A stretch of 64,000 nt of DNA from Deinococcus sp. KNUC1210 (GTDB taxonomy: Bacteria; Deinococcota; Deinococci; Deinococcales; Deinococcaceae), in the NCBI RefSeq assembly GCF_022344005.1, contig NZ_CP092196.1, positions 310,001-374,000 on the forward strand. The letters run 5' to 3'. This document shows, piece after piece, positions 28,760-37,977 of this stretch. Positions within the stretch are counted from its first letter, which is position 1. Each line of letters opens with the position of its first letter. Below the pieces are notes generated by a model that searched no databases, was not told where the DNA came from, and saw only the letters and a list, made by a program, of their open reading frames with translations. The position numbers and the translations under genes were made by a program.

Positions 28760-28773
28760 TATCCTAACCTCCC
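28760..28773 (+). promoter_or_regulatory. Leaderless-type -10 box TATCCT
   Basis: TATCCT lies 8 nt before the ATG at 28774. No clear -35. Confidence 0.4.
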
Positions 28774-30035
28774 ATGAGCCTCACCACTCTGCTCAACACC
28801 CGGAGCGACCTCCGCGCAGCGTTCAAAACAGTGCTGATCCGGCCGCCACCGCCCGTCTTCACCGACACGTACGCTCCTCCACTCACGCGTCACTGGGACA
28901 CCGTCGGCACCGCCTTCAACTACCTCTTACGAGCCCTGCTCGAACACGCCTACCGCTCCCACGCACACAGTCACACCGCACCCCGAGTGGCCTCATTCGC
29001 GGTGCAGCTCTGCCGTGGCAAGCGCCAGCGGGTGCGAATCGCCACCAGCCTGTTCCAAGCCGAAGCGATCCTCGAAACCTTTATAACGGCCCAACGCCCC
29101 CTGGGAACAACCGTAGCCCGCGCGTGTCTGATCCTGGCTAAGCTCGAAGCCGTCGTTCACAGTGGCACGATAGAGTCTCTCGACGACATCGCGCAGATCG
29201 ACACGCTGGACATCCAAGATCTGCTCACGCTGGCTGATCTGGTGCCGCTTGACCAATTCCGTCCAGCCCAGCAACTCATCCTCAATCCGATGTTTCCAGC
29301 CGCGCCGCTCATTGGGAGTGCCGACGCAGGCCTGCTCATCGATACCACACTGGTCGAAATCAAAACCACCATCCACCCAACGCTGACCTCAGCGCAGCTC
29401 GATCAGCTCACCGCGTCCTTGCTGCTCCAGCAGCTGGGCGGCATCTCCGGAATGGCACCGCCCCACCTCACAGATCTGGGCGTCTACTTCGCTCGGCACG
29501 GCGTGCTTTATACCTTCCCAGTCGCCAAGCTGTGTGTACCAGGCGGGCTGGAGGCCCTGCGGTCCTGGTTCCAGCACACCTTGAACGGAACGGACGAGCA
29601 GCGACCGGACTTGAGGTTGTTCAAGCCCGTGCCGCCTGCGAAACCGAAGCCGCCGCGTAGCCCTCACATGGCAGGCCCTCGCTCAAACACACTGGAGATG
29701 CCAGAGAAGGGAGGAGCAACCCTCGACGCGCTTCGACCAGCCGAGCCACGATTCACCACCGCACACCAGGCCCGTCTGTATGCCGATGCGCTCCTCTCAG
29801 CACGGCTTTCCTCTGCATCTCCCCCCGAGCTGAACTCCTGCTCCGAACCTGCAGCGAGCTGTTTCTCCTCACACCAAAAGGCGATGCTCCCGAATCCATC
29901 ACCATCCAGTACCTGAACGGTCTGACCTCCTTCCCTGTGCTGATGACACACCTCCGAGCCTTCCTGGGTACCGACGCCTCCCTCACCCGCATGCGTCAGG
30001 ATTTGCTGTACCTCCTCCGCTCAAGCAGGCAGTAA
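28774..30035 (+). pseudogene. Hypothetical protein with PD-(D/E)XK-like motif, frameshifted
   Basis: About 420 residues if repaired. I do not recognise the family, but GSADAGLLIDTTLVEIKTT (near residue 192) has the D-x(9-11)-E-x-K pattern on two beta strands that marks PD-(D/E)XK nucleases. Around it are helical regions with no signal peptide. A missing base near 29796 ends the open frame in Ser/Pro-rich residues; in the next frame the protein goes on as FLCISPRAELLLRTCSELFL and ends LLYLLRSSRQ. An insertion-rich position and a nuclease-like core suggest a defence or DNA-processing role, which is inference only. Confidence 0.5.
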
Positions 30036-30088
30036 CACCTGTATCCAGGCCATCAGGACGTCCTCAGACGGACGCGGGGCCAGCGCCA

Positions 30089-31078
30089 TCACAGGCGGAA
30101 CGCCTCTGGATTCACCAGCTCAGGCAGGGGGTCCACCTCCAGGGCATGCAGCCAGTCCTGCTGGCGAGGCACGTCCCCATACGGCCGCTTCTCCCGCCAT
30201 TCGGCGTCGGCCTCCAGCGACATGACACTGCAGGTCTGCGGCTCGGTGATGTGCAACACCTGCTTCCCGATTCAGGAGCGGCCCACGGCCAGCTGTTCCC
30301 TGACGCACTGCTCCAGGCTGTACAGAATGGAGGGCTGCCCACACCGCCTGCAAGCTCGCTTGCAGCGCCTCGCTACAGGACGTCCAGGGATGGACGCCAG
30401 TTGCGTCATCGTCGGCATGGCCTCTGTGAGACCCAACGCCACCCGCGCGGGGGCCACGAACGTCCGGAAGAGCGGCGTCTTGTGACACCGAAACATGATT
30501 TGGGCCGGCTGCGCCTCGACCATCAGCCCGTGCGCCTCCGAGACAGCCTGTGGACGGGCCAGCTCACGAGGATCCTCCCAAGCGTCCTGACGCCTGCACT
30601 CCGGACGCGGAAACGGCGTCAGCGACAGAGACGCCTCACCAGCGGCGTCCTGCTCGGGCGTCAGAGCTTGCCGGTGCTCCTCCGGCTCCATCTCAGGCGC
30701 GGCGATCTCCAACCAGCCCAGCGGCGTGTCCATCAACACCCGCAGACAACGCCTGTCTTCTGGAACCCCAGTAGTGGAAGCACGACCAACTGCCCCTGGA
30801 TCTCCGCTTCGACCGACTGCGCAAGCCCGCTCCAACAGCTCCGTCCGGCGCATCATCCAGGCCTGATCTGGCGGAAGTGTACACAACAGCGCATGAAGGT
30901 GTGGCTCGGCAGCCTCGGCCTCCTCCGCGGTGAACAGATCCGCTGGCAGCAGCCGGCGCTCCGGTTCGCCCCAGCAGATCACCCGGGTCAGCGTGAGGGC
31001 TCGCGCGATGCCGAATGACGGGTTGAGTTCATGATGTCGGGAAGCTTGCCATCCCGCCAGAAATCCTGCATCTACCAA
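30089..31078 (-). pseudogene. Hypothetical protein with in-frame stop
   Basis: 330 codons in one frame, broken by a TGA at 30272-30274. On both sides the text looks like protein: CRRCGQPSILYSLEQCVREQ before and IGKQVLHITEPQTCSVMSLE after, so an Arg CGA may have become TGA. CRRCG with a later Cys pattern could bind zinc. An Arg/Gly-rich stretch near residues 95-115 reads better in another frame, so there may be two further compensating indels. No family recognised. Confidence 0.4.
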
Positions 31079-31087
31079 GACCGTTGA

Positions 31088-31687
31088 GTGTGCAGGAGCA
31101 GCTGGTCTTGCAGCGCTGCTGGCCGGATGTTCTGCCGATGGTGCGGGCGGCAGTATGGAGGAATCAGGAGCGCGTGGGCGGAGGAGGGTATCCGGATGCT
31201 GTGCAGTTGCTGTCGCCTCCGACGGCCTGTGTCTGCTGCTTTGGAGGTGGTTCAGGCGTATCGTCTAGCGTTCGGCGTGCAAGCAGCGCACGACATGATG
31301 GAGGGCACTGCGTTGCCAGCGAACGGCATTCAGGCGGTGGTGAGCGTGACGCACGAAGAGGTCTTCGCAGGACAGGAGGGGCGGCGTGACTGGACGCATG
31401 TTGGCGTAAGACGTTACCGGAGCACTGTTGTCGCTGAGGAGACGCGGTTACTGCAGCCGGCAGATCTGTCGCTGTCATGGCAGCTGGGGAGGGTCTTGAT
31501 CCCTGCATCACTTGGTCACACTTGGTTTCCATCACATGAGCGTGGTGGTAAGCGCCCGCTTCATGGGTTACGCCCTAGTTACCTATCCCCAGCTGATGCA
31601 GGGATCAATATCATTAGAGGAGTCGTAGGGCCAGGAAGAGCAGTCGTACGGTGCCTTCGCCGGGTCGGTTGGAGTGAGTTTTGGTGA
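31088..31687 (+). CDS. Uncertain ORF carrying a miniature element
   Basis: Only the middle (RRPVSAALEVVQAYRLAFGV to LQPADLSLSWQLGRV) reads like protein. The last 60 residues are the miniature element at 31496 and DNA beyond it. Possibly a decayed gene. Confidence 0.22.
   Translation: MCRSSWSCSAAGRMFCRWCGRQYGGIRSAWAEEGIRMLCSCCRLRRPVSAALEVVQAYRLAFGVQAAHDMMEGTALPANGIQAVVSVTHEEVFAGQEGRRDWTHVGVRRYRSTVVAEETRLLQPADLSLSWQLGRVLIPASLGHTWFPSHERGGKRPLHGLRPSYLSPADAGINIIRGVVGPGRAVVRCLRRVGWSEFW
31496..31608. repeat. IS630-derived miniature inverted-repeat element
   Basis: 113 bp with perfect 15-bp ends TTGATCCCTGCATCA / TGATGCAGGGATCAA. Beyond the tips, the left continues CTTGGTCACAC like the transposase-end side of IS630 copies, and the right (inward) GCTGGGGATAGGTAAC like the transposase-start side. 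No coding capacity, so it depends on an IS630 transposase. Confidence 0.7.
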
Positions 31688-31847
31688 CGCGCCTTCCCTT
31701 CATAAATGCTCAATGCTTCTGAGAAACGCAGCACGTCAGGTGGCGTCCCTCTTGGCAGGAGTCGATGGTTGCGGCTACACTGGCGGCACGTCAGACAATC
31801 TGTGTACATGATGTGGTCGCTCCATTGGTGTATGAGTTGCACCTGTT

Positions 31848-31861
31848 TGGAAGCGCTTCCA
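31848..31861. promoter_or_regulatory. LacI-family type operator, upstream copy
   Basis: TGGAAGCGCTTCCA is a perfect 14-bp palindrome with central CG, the form recognised by LacI/GalR/CcpA-type repressors. It lies 36 bp before the amylase ATG, where it would block transcription. Confidence 0.7.
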
Positions 31862-31897
31862 TAGCGGCGCACGTGTGACTGGCCGGGAGGTTCCATT

Positions 31898-33871
31898 ATG
31901 ACCATGACGCATCCGTTCCGCTGGCGCCGCGCTGCGCTGCTGGCCCTACCCCTGCTCTTGGCTGCCTGCGGCTCTGCGGAGCTTCCAATCACAAATGGAA
32001 GCGCTTCCAAACAGGTGCAACCGCAGAGTATTCCCGCCAGCGCGCTCGACACCTGGCGCAAACAGGTCATCTACCTGCTGCTCCCGGACCGTTTCGCCAA
32101 CGGCAACACTGCAAACGACAACCTCGGCCAGCCGAACTGCTACGACCCTGCCAACCCGACCAAATTTCACGGCGGCGATCTTGCCGGTCTGCGCCAAAAG
32201 CTCGCGTACATCAGCGGACTGGGTGCCACCACCGTCTGGACCACGCCGCTCTACAAACAGACCCTCATCAACAGTGGGGCTGCCGCCAACTACGGCAACT
32301 GCGGCTACCACGGCTACTGGGCCGACTTCAATCAGGCCGGCACGGCCGACGTGGAACCCAAACTCGGGACGTCGGCAGACGTGCAGGGCCTGATGACCGA
32401 CATCCACAACAGCGGGATGAAGTATCTGATGGACATGGTCGTCAACCACAGCGGCTACGGCGCCCAGATTGTCTCGCAGCAGCCCAGCTGGTTTCACGCC
32501 AGCTGTGACCCGAACGTTGATCCGGTCAACTGCCCGCTGGCAGGCCTGCCGGATTTTCGCCAGGAGAACAGCGCCGTCGCGAGCTACCTGACGACCCTGT
32601 CCAAAACCTGGGTGTCCACCTACGCGATCGACGGCATCCGTATGGACACCGTCAAGCACGTGCCCACCAGCTATTGGCAGACCAGCTGGATTCCGGGTGT
32701 GCTCGCCAGTCGCCCCGGCATGTTCCTGCTGGGTGAGGTGTTCCAGACCGGGAACGCTGCTCAGCTCAAGCCGTACCTTGACGCCGGCTTCGACTCCACC
32801 TTCAACTTTCCCCTGCGCCAGGCGTTCGTCAACAGCCTCGGTCAGGGCGGCAGCCTGGACAGCCTGGCAGCGGCCATGCAGGACACCATCGGCACCCTGG
32901 GGCTGGACCGCACCCTGCTGCAGGTCAACCTGCTCGACAACCACGACGTGCAGCGCTTCCTCAACGAGCCCGGCCCCGGCGCAGCCGAAGGCGTCATCCG
33001 TACCCGCTATCACCTCGCAATGGGCGCGCTGATGACGCTGCCTGGCATCCCACAGCTGTATTACGGCGATGAACTCGGCATGTATGGCGGTCCCGACCCG
33101 GATAACCGGCACGACATGCCCGCCTGGGCCTGGACTGACACGGGCCGCAGCGCCGCACAGACCAATTTCCTGGCGGGCGGTGGGACACCCAAGACCACCT
33201 TCGACGACGTGAAGAATCTGATCGCTGTCCGGCAGGGCAATGAGGCGCTGTGGAAAGGCAGCTACGCGGAGCTGTGGCGTCCGAACGGGGGGCAGAGCAT
33301 GTTCGCCTTCTACCGGGGAAGCGGAACCAGCCGGATGGTCGTGGCGCTCAACAGCAGCGCCAGTGCCGCGAACGTCGCGCTGGACATCCAGGGCAACGCC
33401 GGGATCAGCGCCAGCGACAAAGCGGCCATCACCAACGGCAGTACGTTCAGCAACTTGGTTGCCGGTGCGCCGGGCACGGCCACCGTCAGCGGCGGCAAGT
33501 TGAATGTGAGCGTCCCAGCCGGAACGCTGGCGATCTATCGCCTGAACAGCAGTGCCAGCACGGTGAACGTGACATTCAAAGCCACCGCCAGCACCAGTCT
33601 CGGCCAGAACCTGTACCTTAGTGGTGACCGTGCAGAGCTCGGGAGCTGGAACACAGCCTCTGCCATTCCGATGACGAGTAGCAACTGCTCCGGCAGCACC
33701 TGCACCTGGACAGCCAGCGTCGCCCTGCCCCCGAGCGTGACCGCACAGTTCAAATTCATCAAGAAGCCAGGGGACAGCGGAGCCAGCGTGACATGGGAGG
33801 GCGGCAGCAACCGCACCTACACGGCACCGGCCAGCGGCACTGGAAGCTACACCGGCACCTGGCAGCCGTAA
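31898..33871 (+). CDS. Lipoprotein alpha-amylase (GH13) with starch-binding domain
   Basis: 657-residue exported amylase. Lipoprotein signal with lipobox LLAAC, Cys at residue 24. GH13 barrel: DMVVNHSG (region I), GIRMDTVKH with the nucleophile Asp, LLGEVFQ with the acid/base Glu, and LLDNHDVQRF with the third Asp. After a beta domain, residues about 555-657 form a CBM20-type starch-binding module (VNVTFKATASTSLGQNLYLS). It would hydrolyse starch or maltodextrins at the cell surface. SD GGGAGG 8 nt before the first ATG. The same 14-bp operator occurs before the gene and within codons 34-38. Confidence 0.92.
   Translation: MTMTHPFRWRRAALLALPLLLAACGSAELPITNGSASKQVQPQSIPASALDTWRKQVIYLLLPDRFANGNTANDNLGQPNCYDPANPTKFHGGDLAGLRQKLAYISGLGATTVWTTPLYKQTLINSGAAANYGNCGYHGYWADFNQAGTADVEPKLGTSADVQGLMTDIHNSGMKYLMDMVVNHSGYGAQIVSQQPSWFHASCDPNVDPVNCPLAGLPDFRQENSAVASYLTTLSKTWVSTYAIDGIRMDTVKHVPTSYWQTSWIPGVLASRPGMFLLGEVFQTGNAAQLKPYLDAGFDSTFNFPLRQAFVNSLGQGGSLDSLAAAMQDTIGTLGLDRTLLQVNLLDNHDVQRFLNEPGPGAAEGVIRTRYHLAMGALMTLPGIPQLYYGDELGMYGGPDPDNRHDMPAWAWTDTGRSAAQTNFLAGGGTPKTTFDDVKNLIAVRQGNEALWKGSYAELWRPNGGQSMFAFYRGSGTSRMVVALNSSASAANVALDIQGNAGISASDKAAITNGSTFSNLVAGAPGTATVSGGKLNVSVPAGTLAIYRLNSSASTVNVTFKATASTSLGQNLYLSGDRAELGSWNTASAIPMTSSNCSGSTCTWTASVALPPSVTAQFKFIKKPGDSGASVTWEGGSNRTYTAPASGTGSYTGTWQP
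31996..32009. promoter_or_regulatory. LacI-family type operator, intragenic copy
   Basis: Second exact TGGAAGCGCTTCCA, inside the amylase coding region, 148 bp from the first. That distance is about 14 helical turns, suitable for repressor looping. Confidence 0.6.
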
Positions 33872-33912
33872 GAACGTCCGATTCGAGCAGTACAGCACTG
33901 CAGGACATCTCT

Positions 33913-33950
33913 CACACAGCAAGACCGTCCCGATGAGGTCTTGCTGTGTG
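33913..33950 (+). terminator. Terminator-like hairpin after the amylase
   Basis: 14-bp perfect stem CACACAGCAAGACC / GGTCTTGCTGTGTG with a 10-nt loop, 42 bp after the stop. No T-run follows. Confidence 0.7.
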
Positions 33951-34491
33951 GCAATGCTGGGCTCGGAACACGTTTCCGAGCATGCAGCCCATCTGGATGG
34001 ACAGCGGCTCCGCCGCTCGCCTGATGGCTGCCACGAACGACGGGTTTGGTCGGGTTTGCAAGCATTCGGCAACCACGCCTGAGTCAGTGACATCGGTCCT
34101 TGGGGCCGGTCTATGCCGTGTCTCCAGCCATTGAAGGTGAAGGCGTCAGCGCTGACCTCAAGTAGCTTTCAGCGTGTGCTGCATGAAGGTGACGCGTCGT
34201 GGCCGATCATTGAGTCCTGCGGGTAAGACCCAAAGATAGGAACGGGTGGGAAATGGCCGCACATTTCTTCGCGAGTGTCGCGTTCGACGCGCTGGACAGC
34301 GCGTTCGTAGACGGTACGGAAGCCGGGGCCATCAATAGGATGGTCAGCACTGACGTCACACGCCGCCGCTGGGGCTGTGAACGACCAGCCAGTCCCTGTC
34401 CTTGTCGTCTCTGCTCATCTCAGGACGTAAGCATCAGGACTGATCACACCTACCTCCCCAGCCGGTGCACGCAGTCTTGATCATCCGCAGG
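33951..34491. other. No gene seen
   Basis: Frames on both strands are short and unconvincing. No hairpin or IS end recognised. Confidence 0.3.
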
Positions 34492-34771
34492 ATGTTCTCC
34501 GGTGCCATGCTGCTGGCCCTCACGTTCCCGTTTCTCCCACCACCTGCTCTCGTGAAAAACTCCGCCGATACCGGACACTTTTGACCGGTGAGTCAAACCG
34601 ATATGTCTTCAAATTTCAACCACCCAGAAGATGGTCGAGTTGACACTCGACGACGGCCCCAGCCGCCTCTCAACACCACTGGTCTTAAAGGTAGCTACCT
34701 ACACCCACACGCGTTCCAGCGCCGACAGGAACTTCGCGGGTTTCAGCATTCTGCCGAAGCCGCCCCGGTGA
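34492..34771 (+). pseudogene. Polysaccharide deacetylase (NodB-like) remnant
   Basis: MFSGAMLLALTFPFLPPPAL looks like a signal peptide; after two frame changes VELTLDDGPSRLSTPLVLK appears, matching the metal-binding start of NodB domains (usually TFDDGP). The rest of the domain is absent. Confidence 0.4.
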
Positions 34772-34956
34772 CCGTAGACGGGCGTGTCGGCCTCCATCAC
34801 ACCGGATGAGCTGGTCGGGTAGGTGTGTACCGAGCGCCCTCCTGTGGTTCCTTTGTCCTCTATATGTTCGTCTGGTGGTTTGCGTTCCTCCCCTGCATCG
34901 TTCAAGCACTTGAAGCGTACGCCTCCTGCCTGGGTCAAGCAGATGCCGATCAATCT

Positions 34957-35137
34957 TTAAGCCTGCCTGATGGCCTCGAAGCACTGCACCGCCTCTGCGC
35001 GCGGCAAGATGCTCACAATGTGCAGCGTGCCGTTCGGCGAGCTGGAAGCGAATCACCCTGCTCGTTCGATCGCTGCCAATGACCGGCAAGGGAGAAGCCT
35101 CCACATCACGTGAGAGGTCAGAATTCTGCACGGCCAC
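34957..35137 (-). pseudogene. Small hypothetical protein, frameshifted
   Basis: VIGSDRTSRVIRFQ in one frame and SSPNGTLHIVSILPRAEAVQ to CFEAIRQA in the next make one short beta-rich protein end. Divergent to the diguanylate cyclase. No family recognised; the frame downstream to 34699 is doubtful. Confidence 0.3.
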
Positions 35138-35143
35138 ATTGCT

Positions 35144-35155
35144 TATCCTCGCGGC
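35144..35155 (+). promoter_or_regulatory. Leaderless-type -10 box TATCCT
   Basis: TATCCT, then 6 nt to the ATG at 35156. Confidence 0.45.
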
Positions 35156-36202
35156 ATGGCGTTGCCCCCTCCACCAGATCGGCCGCGCGGACGGATCGAA
35201 GCCATGCGTCGGCAGGTCTACTTGCTCGTCGCCAGCTTGGCATGTCTGAGTCAGACGGTTTTGATCGGCTTGAGCATGATGAAGGGCACGGAGATCCGAT
35301 GGGATGCAGTGTTTGGGGCGGTGCTGTGCGGCGCCTTGATCCCATTGCTCAACAAGCGCACGGTGCCCGTGTATTGGGTAGATTTGGGTGTGTTGGTCGC
35401 GGCTTCGTTGGGTTCGGCGTTTGAACTGCTCGTTGCCTTTCAGCGCCCTGAGGCTCCACTTCCCAGCTTGTATTTTGCTGGCATTTTCCTCTTCCTGGCG
35501 GCCTATAGCATCCTACCGGTCCTCGCTGCTTCCCTGTACTCGGTAGTGCTGTACACCGCCTTCATCGTGCTCACCTTGTTAAAACGAGGTGATACGACGC
35601 TGTTGGTGGAATTGGCAGTGGTGGTGATGCTGATCGTGCACCTCTCTGTCTTTGGTCAGCGCGTCACCGCAGAACGCACTGAAGCGCAGGTCTTCGAACT
35701 GTTGTCTCGGACGGACGCGCTGACCGGGCTGGAGAATCGTCGGGCGATGTATGAGCGACTTGACCGAGCGTTCAACCATGCAGCACCCGAGGAACTCTCG
35801 GCGGTGCTGCTGCTTGATATTGATCATTTCAAATTGGTGAATGACCGATATGGTCACCCAGTGGGCGATGAAGTGCTTCGGGCCTTGGCGACGGTGTTGC
35901 AACAGCTCAGTTCTCCTCTAAATGGGGTGTCTCGCTGGGGCGGAGAGGAGTTTCTGGTGCTGCTAGTCGGTGTAACCCAGGAACGTGCACTGGAGACAGC
36001 GCAACGTCTGCTGGCGGATATTCGGGCGACCTCGTTGCCTCTCTCGCTGCAGGTCACTGCGAGCTGCGGTGTCGCTTTTTCGTATGAGCGGGATTCGGTT
36101 GCGGAGTGGTTACTGTCGGCAGATGAGCGACTGTATATGGCGAAAACGGGGGGACGAAACCGTGTTCATCCGGTGAGGCCTCCTCCTTTGCCGGCGAAGT
36201 GA
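35156..36202 (+). CDS. Membrane-bound diguanylate cyclase (GGDEF)
   Basis: 348 residues. The N-terminal 180 residues hold about six hydrophobic helices (VYLLVASLACLSQTVLIGL, LYFAGIFLFLAAYSILPVL and others) without a known ligand domain. A short linker leads to a GGDEF domain (about 195-345): DALTGLENRRA, LLLDIDHFKLVND, and the signature RWGGEEFLVLL, so the active site is intact (GGEEF). It makes cyclic di-GMP in the cytoplasm. The RxxD inhibitory site was not identified. The start is supported by the leaderless -10 box. Confidence 0.9.
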   Translation: MALPPPPDRPRGRIEAMRRQVYLLVASLACLSQTVLIGLSMMKGTEIRWDAVFGAVLCGALIPLLNKRTVPVYWVDLGVLVAASLGSAFELLVAFQRPEAPLPSLYFAGIFLFLAAYSILPVLAASLYSVVLYTAFIVLTLLKRGDTTLLVELAVVVMLIVHLSVFGQRVTAERTEAQVFELLSRTDALTGLENRRAMYERLDRAFNHAAPEELSAVLLLDIDHFKLVNDRYGHPVGDEVLRALATVLQQLSSPLNGVSRWGGEEFLVLLVGVTQERALETAQRLLADIRATSLPLSLQVTASCGVAFSYERDSVAEWLLSADERLYMAKTGGRNRVHPVRPPPLPAK

Positions 36203-36230
36203 GGGACGTCGGTCACCTCGCTTCATAGAT

Positions 36231-36766
36231 TCACCCGGGCCACAACGGCCTCCACGAGCCGAAGTGTCCGCAGGGCCACCTGAGCGTCGTGTCCTCGGGA
36301 CACGCATTTTCTTGCTGCACCAGGTCAGACGAGTGTCTGCCTGCACCGGCAAAGCGCTGCTGGTGCATGACCTCACTTGCACAGTCGGCAGCGTGCCCAC
36401 CACTGCCAAGGCGTTCGAGAACGTCTGGGATCTGGAAGTGCTGAAGGCGATTGACCTGAAGGTGCCGCTGACGCCGGAGCCGGACGAGTACCGCACGTAC
36501 GCCCGCTGAAGCGAACGGATCAGCCGCGCCCGCCAGAAACAGCAGGGACGCGCCCAGTTCCGACAGCAACAGCACCCACCAGCCCTGCAGTGGGGAATCC
36601 TCGCCCTCAGCAGCGAGACTGGCGCCGCGACGATGCCCGCATACACACTGACGCTGCCGACCCAAGCCTTGAAATCAAAGCTGGGTAGCGGGGAAGTGTG
36701 CATGCTCCCTGGGCGAGCACGACGGGCAACAAACAGAAACCCGACAAGTACACCGATCTGTTTCAT
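36231..36766 (-). pseudogene. Small membrane protein, frameshifted (uncertain)
   Basis: MKQIGVLVGFLFVARRARPG in one frame and QGWWVLLLSELGASLLFLAG in another, with a switch near 36615, would make a two-helix membrane protein. No family recognised. On the plus strand 36300-36509, a frame ending VWDLEVLKAIDLKVPLTPEP also looks protein-like, so which strand is real is unsettled. Confidence 0.28.
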
Positions 36767-36890
36767 AGCTATCTCAAAAGGCGCGGCCCCACCGCGAGGG
36801 AGAGGGCCGGAAGAGGTGAGCTTCACTTATTGAACAGGGCAGCCGATGTCGTATCAATGATGCCTGTAGATCTTTTTTCGTGCTGACTGA

Positions 36891-36926
36891 ATGTCAAGCG
36901 TGCAGAAAGGGAAGGTCGCTTGACAT
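36891..36926 (-). terminator. Inverted repeat after the 36940 gene
   Basis: ATGTCAAGCG / CGCTTGACAT, exact 10-bp arms 16 bp apart, 14 bp past the stop of the minus-strand gene. Could be a weak terminator or a protein site. Confidence 0.4.
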
Positions 36927-36939
36927 TGACATGTTCAGC

Positions 36940-37296
36940 TTACAGTAGGAGCAATGCGTTTGCCTTTAAATGCTTCGCACTTCCGCCTGTTACAGTACAG
37001 GTGTAACTGTTCTCCATCGCCCTGCTTGTTAATATCCAGTAATTCCCCGTCCACCGGACTGACGGAGAAGCAAGCGCACTCTCTTGTGGAACCAGGGGGC
37101 GTATTTCATTCTCACAGAGCTGCTGCATGAGGATGGGATCAGCATTCGCTAACGAAGAGGATTCGACACGCACATGCTCGCGAAGAGATTGCAGCTGGGG
37201 CGCGAGGACGCCTAAGGTCAGGAGTGTTCCTCCAAATGCCCACATCACCCATGGAGGAAGAACGTTCTTTTCCCTGATCTGCCGCATTACAGTCAT
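36940..37296 (-). CDS. Hypothetical protein with one membrane helix
   Basis: 118 residues: short basic N-terminus, one helix (PPWVMWAFGGTLLTLGVLAP) then an outside domain of about 85 residues ending ENSYTCTVTGGSAKHLKANA. Two Cys in the outer part could form a disulphide. No family recognised. Lower GC than its neighbours. Confidence 0.5.
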   Translation of the reverse strand: MTVMRQIREKNVLPPWVMWAFGGTLLTLGVLAPQLQSLREHVRVESSSLANADPILMQQLCENEIRPLVPQESALASPSVRWTGNYWILTSRAMENSYTCTVTGGSAKHLKANALLLL

Positions 37297-37455
37297 GCCT
37301 TACTGTAGGTGATGGGGATTGTCGCAGTTGACATAACAGCTATAGGTGTCTTTATAGGAGAGAGATGCGCCTTTATTAAACTTTCAAATAAGAGAAAAAC
37401 ATGCTGCTGCGCCTGATAGACACCTGTAGCCGTTCTTAGCGAAAGGGGCGTAATC

Positions 37456-37475
37456 CCCCGTCCTTCAGGGCGGGG
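37456..37475. repeat. IS200/IS605-type hairpin
   Basis: CCCCGTCC TTCA GGGCGGGG, the GC-rich hairpin typical of IS200/IS605 ends and of the 3' end of TnpB-associated RNA. It lies about 90 bp before tnpA and may be the only trace of a lost tnpB neighbour. Confidence 0.55.
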
Positions 37476-37564
37476 ATAGAAGCCCTCGGCACCGCAGGTG
37501 CCGCCTACGACGCCAAAGGCGGCGCAAAGCTAGAAAAAGTGACCCAGTCTACTACCATGTGCAG

Positions 37565-37977
37565 ATGGCTGGAGAGCGTTCAACACGACATGCACACTTC
37601 AATCTGAACTACCATCTGGTGTTCACACCGAAGTACCGCCGTCGTTCGTTCTTCGGCCCGTCCCGTGAACGTCTGATGGAGATTTTCACGGCCACCTGTG
37701 CGGAGCGGGACTGGCTCATCCAAGGCATGGAGGTCATGCCGGACCACGTTCATGTGTTCTTGTCCTGCCCGCCCAAGTGGGCACCATCTGACATCGCCAA
37801 GATTCTGAAAGGTGTGTCCGCACGGCTGCTGCTGCAAGAGTTCCCTGAGCTGAAGCGGCGCGGCCACCTGTGGACGAATGCCTACTACGTTGGCTCGGCA
37901 GGCAACATCTCCGCTGAGGTGATTCAGCGTTACATCGAAGGGCAGCGCAAAGGGCAGGTGGAAGACGATGGGGTTTT
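37565..37977 (+). CDS. IS200-family TnpA transposase, 3' end rearranged
   Basis: Y1 HUH single-strand transposase, about 137 native residues. HUH motif PDHVHVFLS, catalytic Tyr in IQRYIEGQ, opening STRHAHFNLNYHLVFTPKYR. The native sequence runs to GQRKGQVEDDG; from about 37970 the DNA is a DNA polymerase IV fragment in another frame, so the last 30 or so residues of the open frame are foreign. All catalytic parts are present, so the protein may still work. It recognises hairpins at the element ends. Confidence 0.8.

Noticed and set aside
31946..34093. 715-residue open frame antisense to the amylase
   Set aside because: It mirrors a gene with signal peptide, GH13 motifs and CBM20 on the other strand. 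Its own sequence is rich in Ala, Val, Gly, Arg and Gln without motifs, the usual effect of high GC.
36264..36509. Plus-strand frame ending VLKAIDLKVPLTPEPDEYRT
   Set aside because: Looks protein-like, but I can name no family and it competes with a minus-strand frame; not enough to list as a gene of its own.
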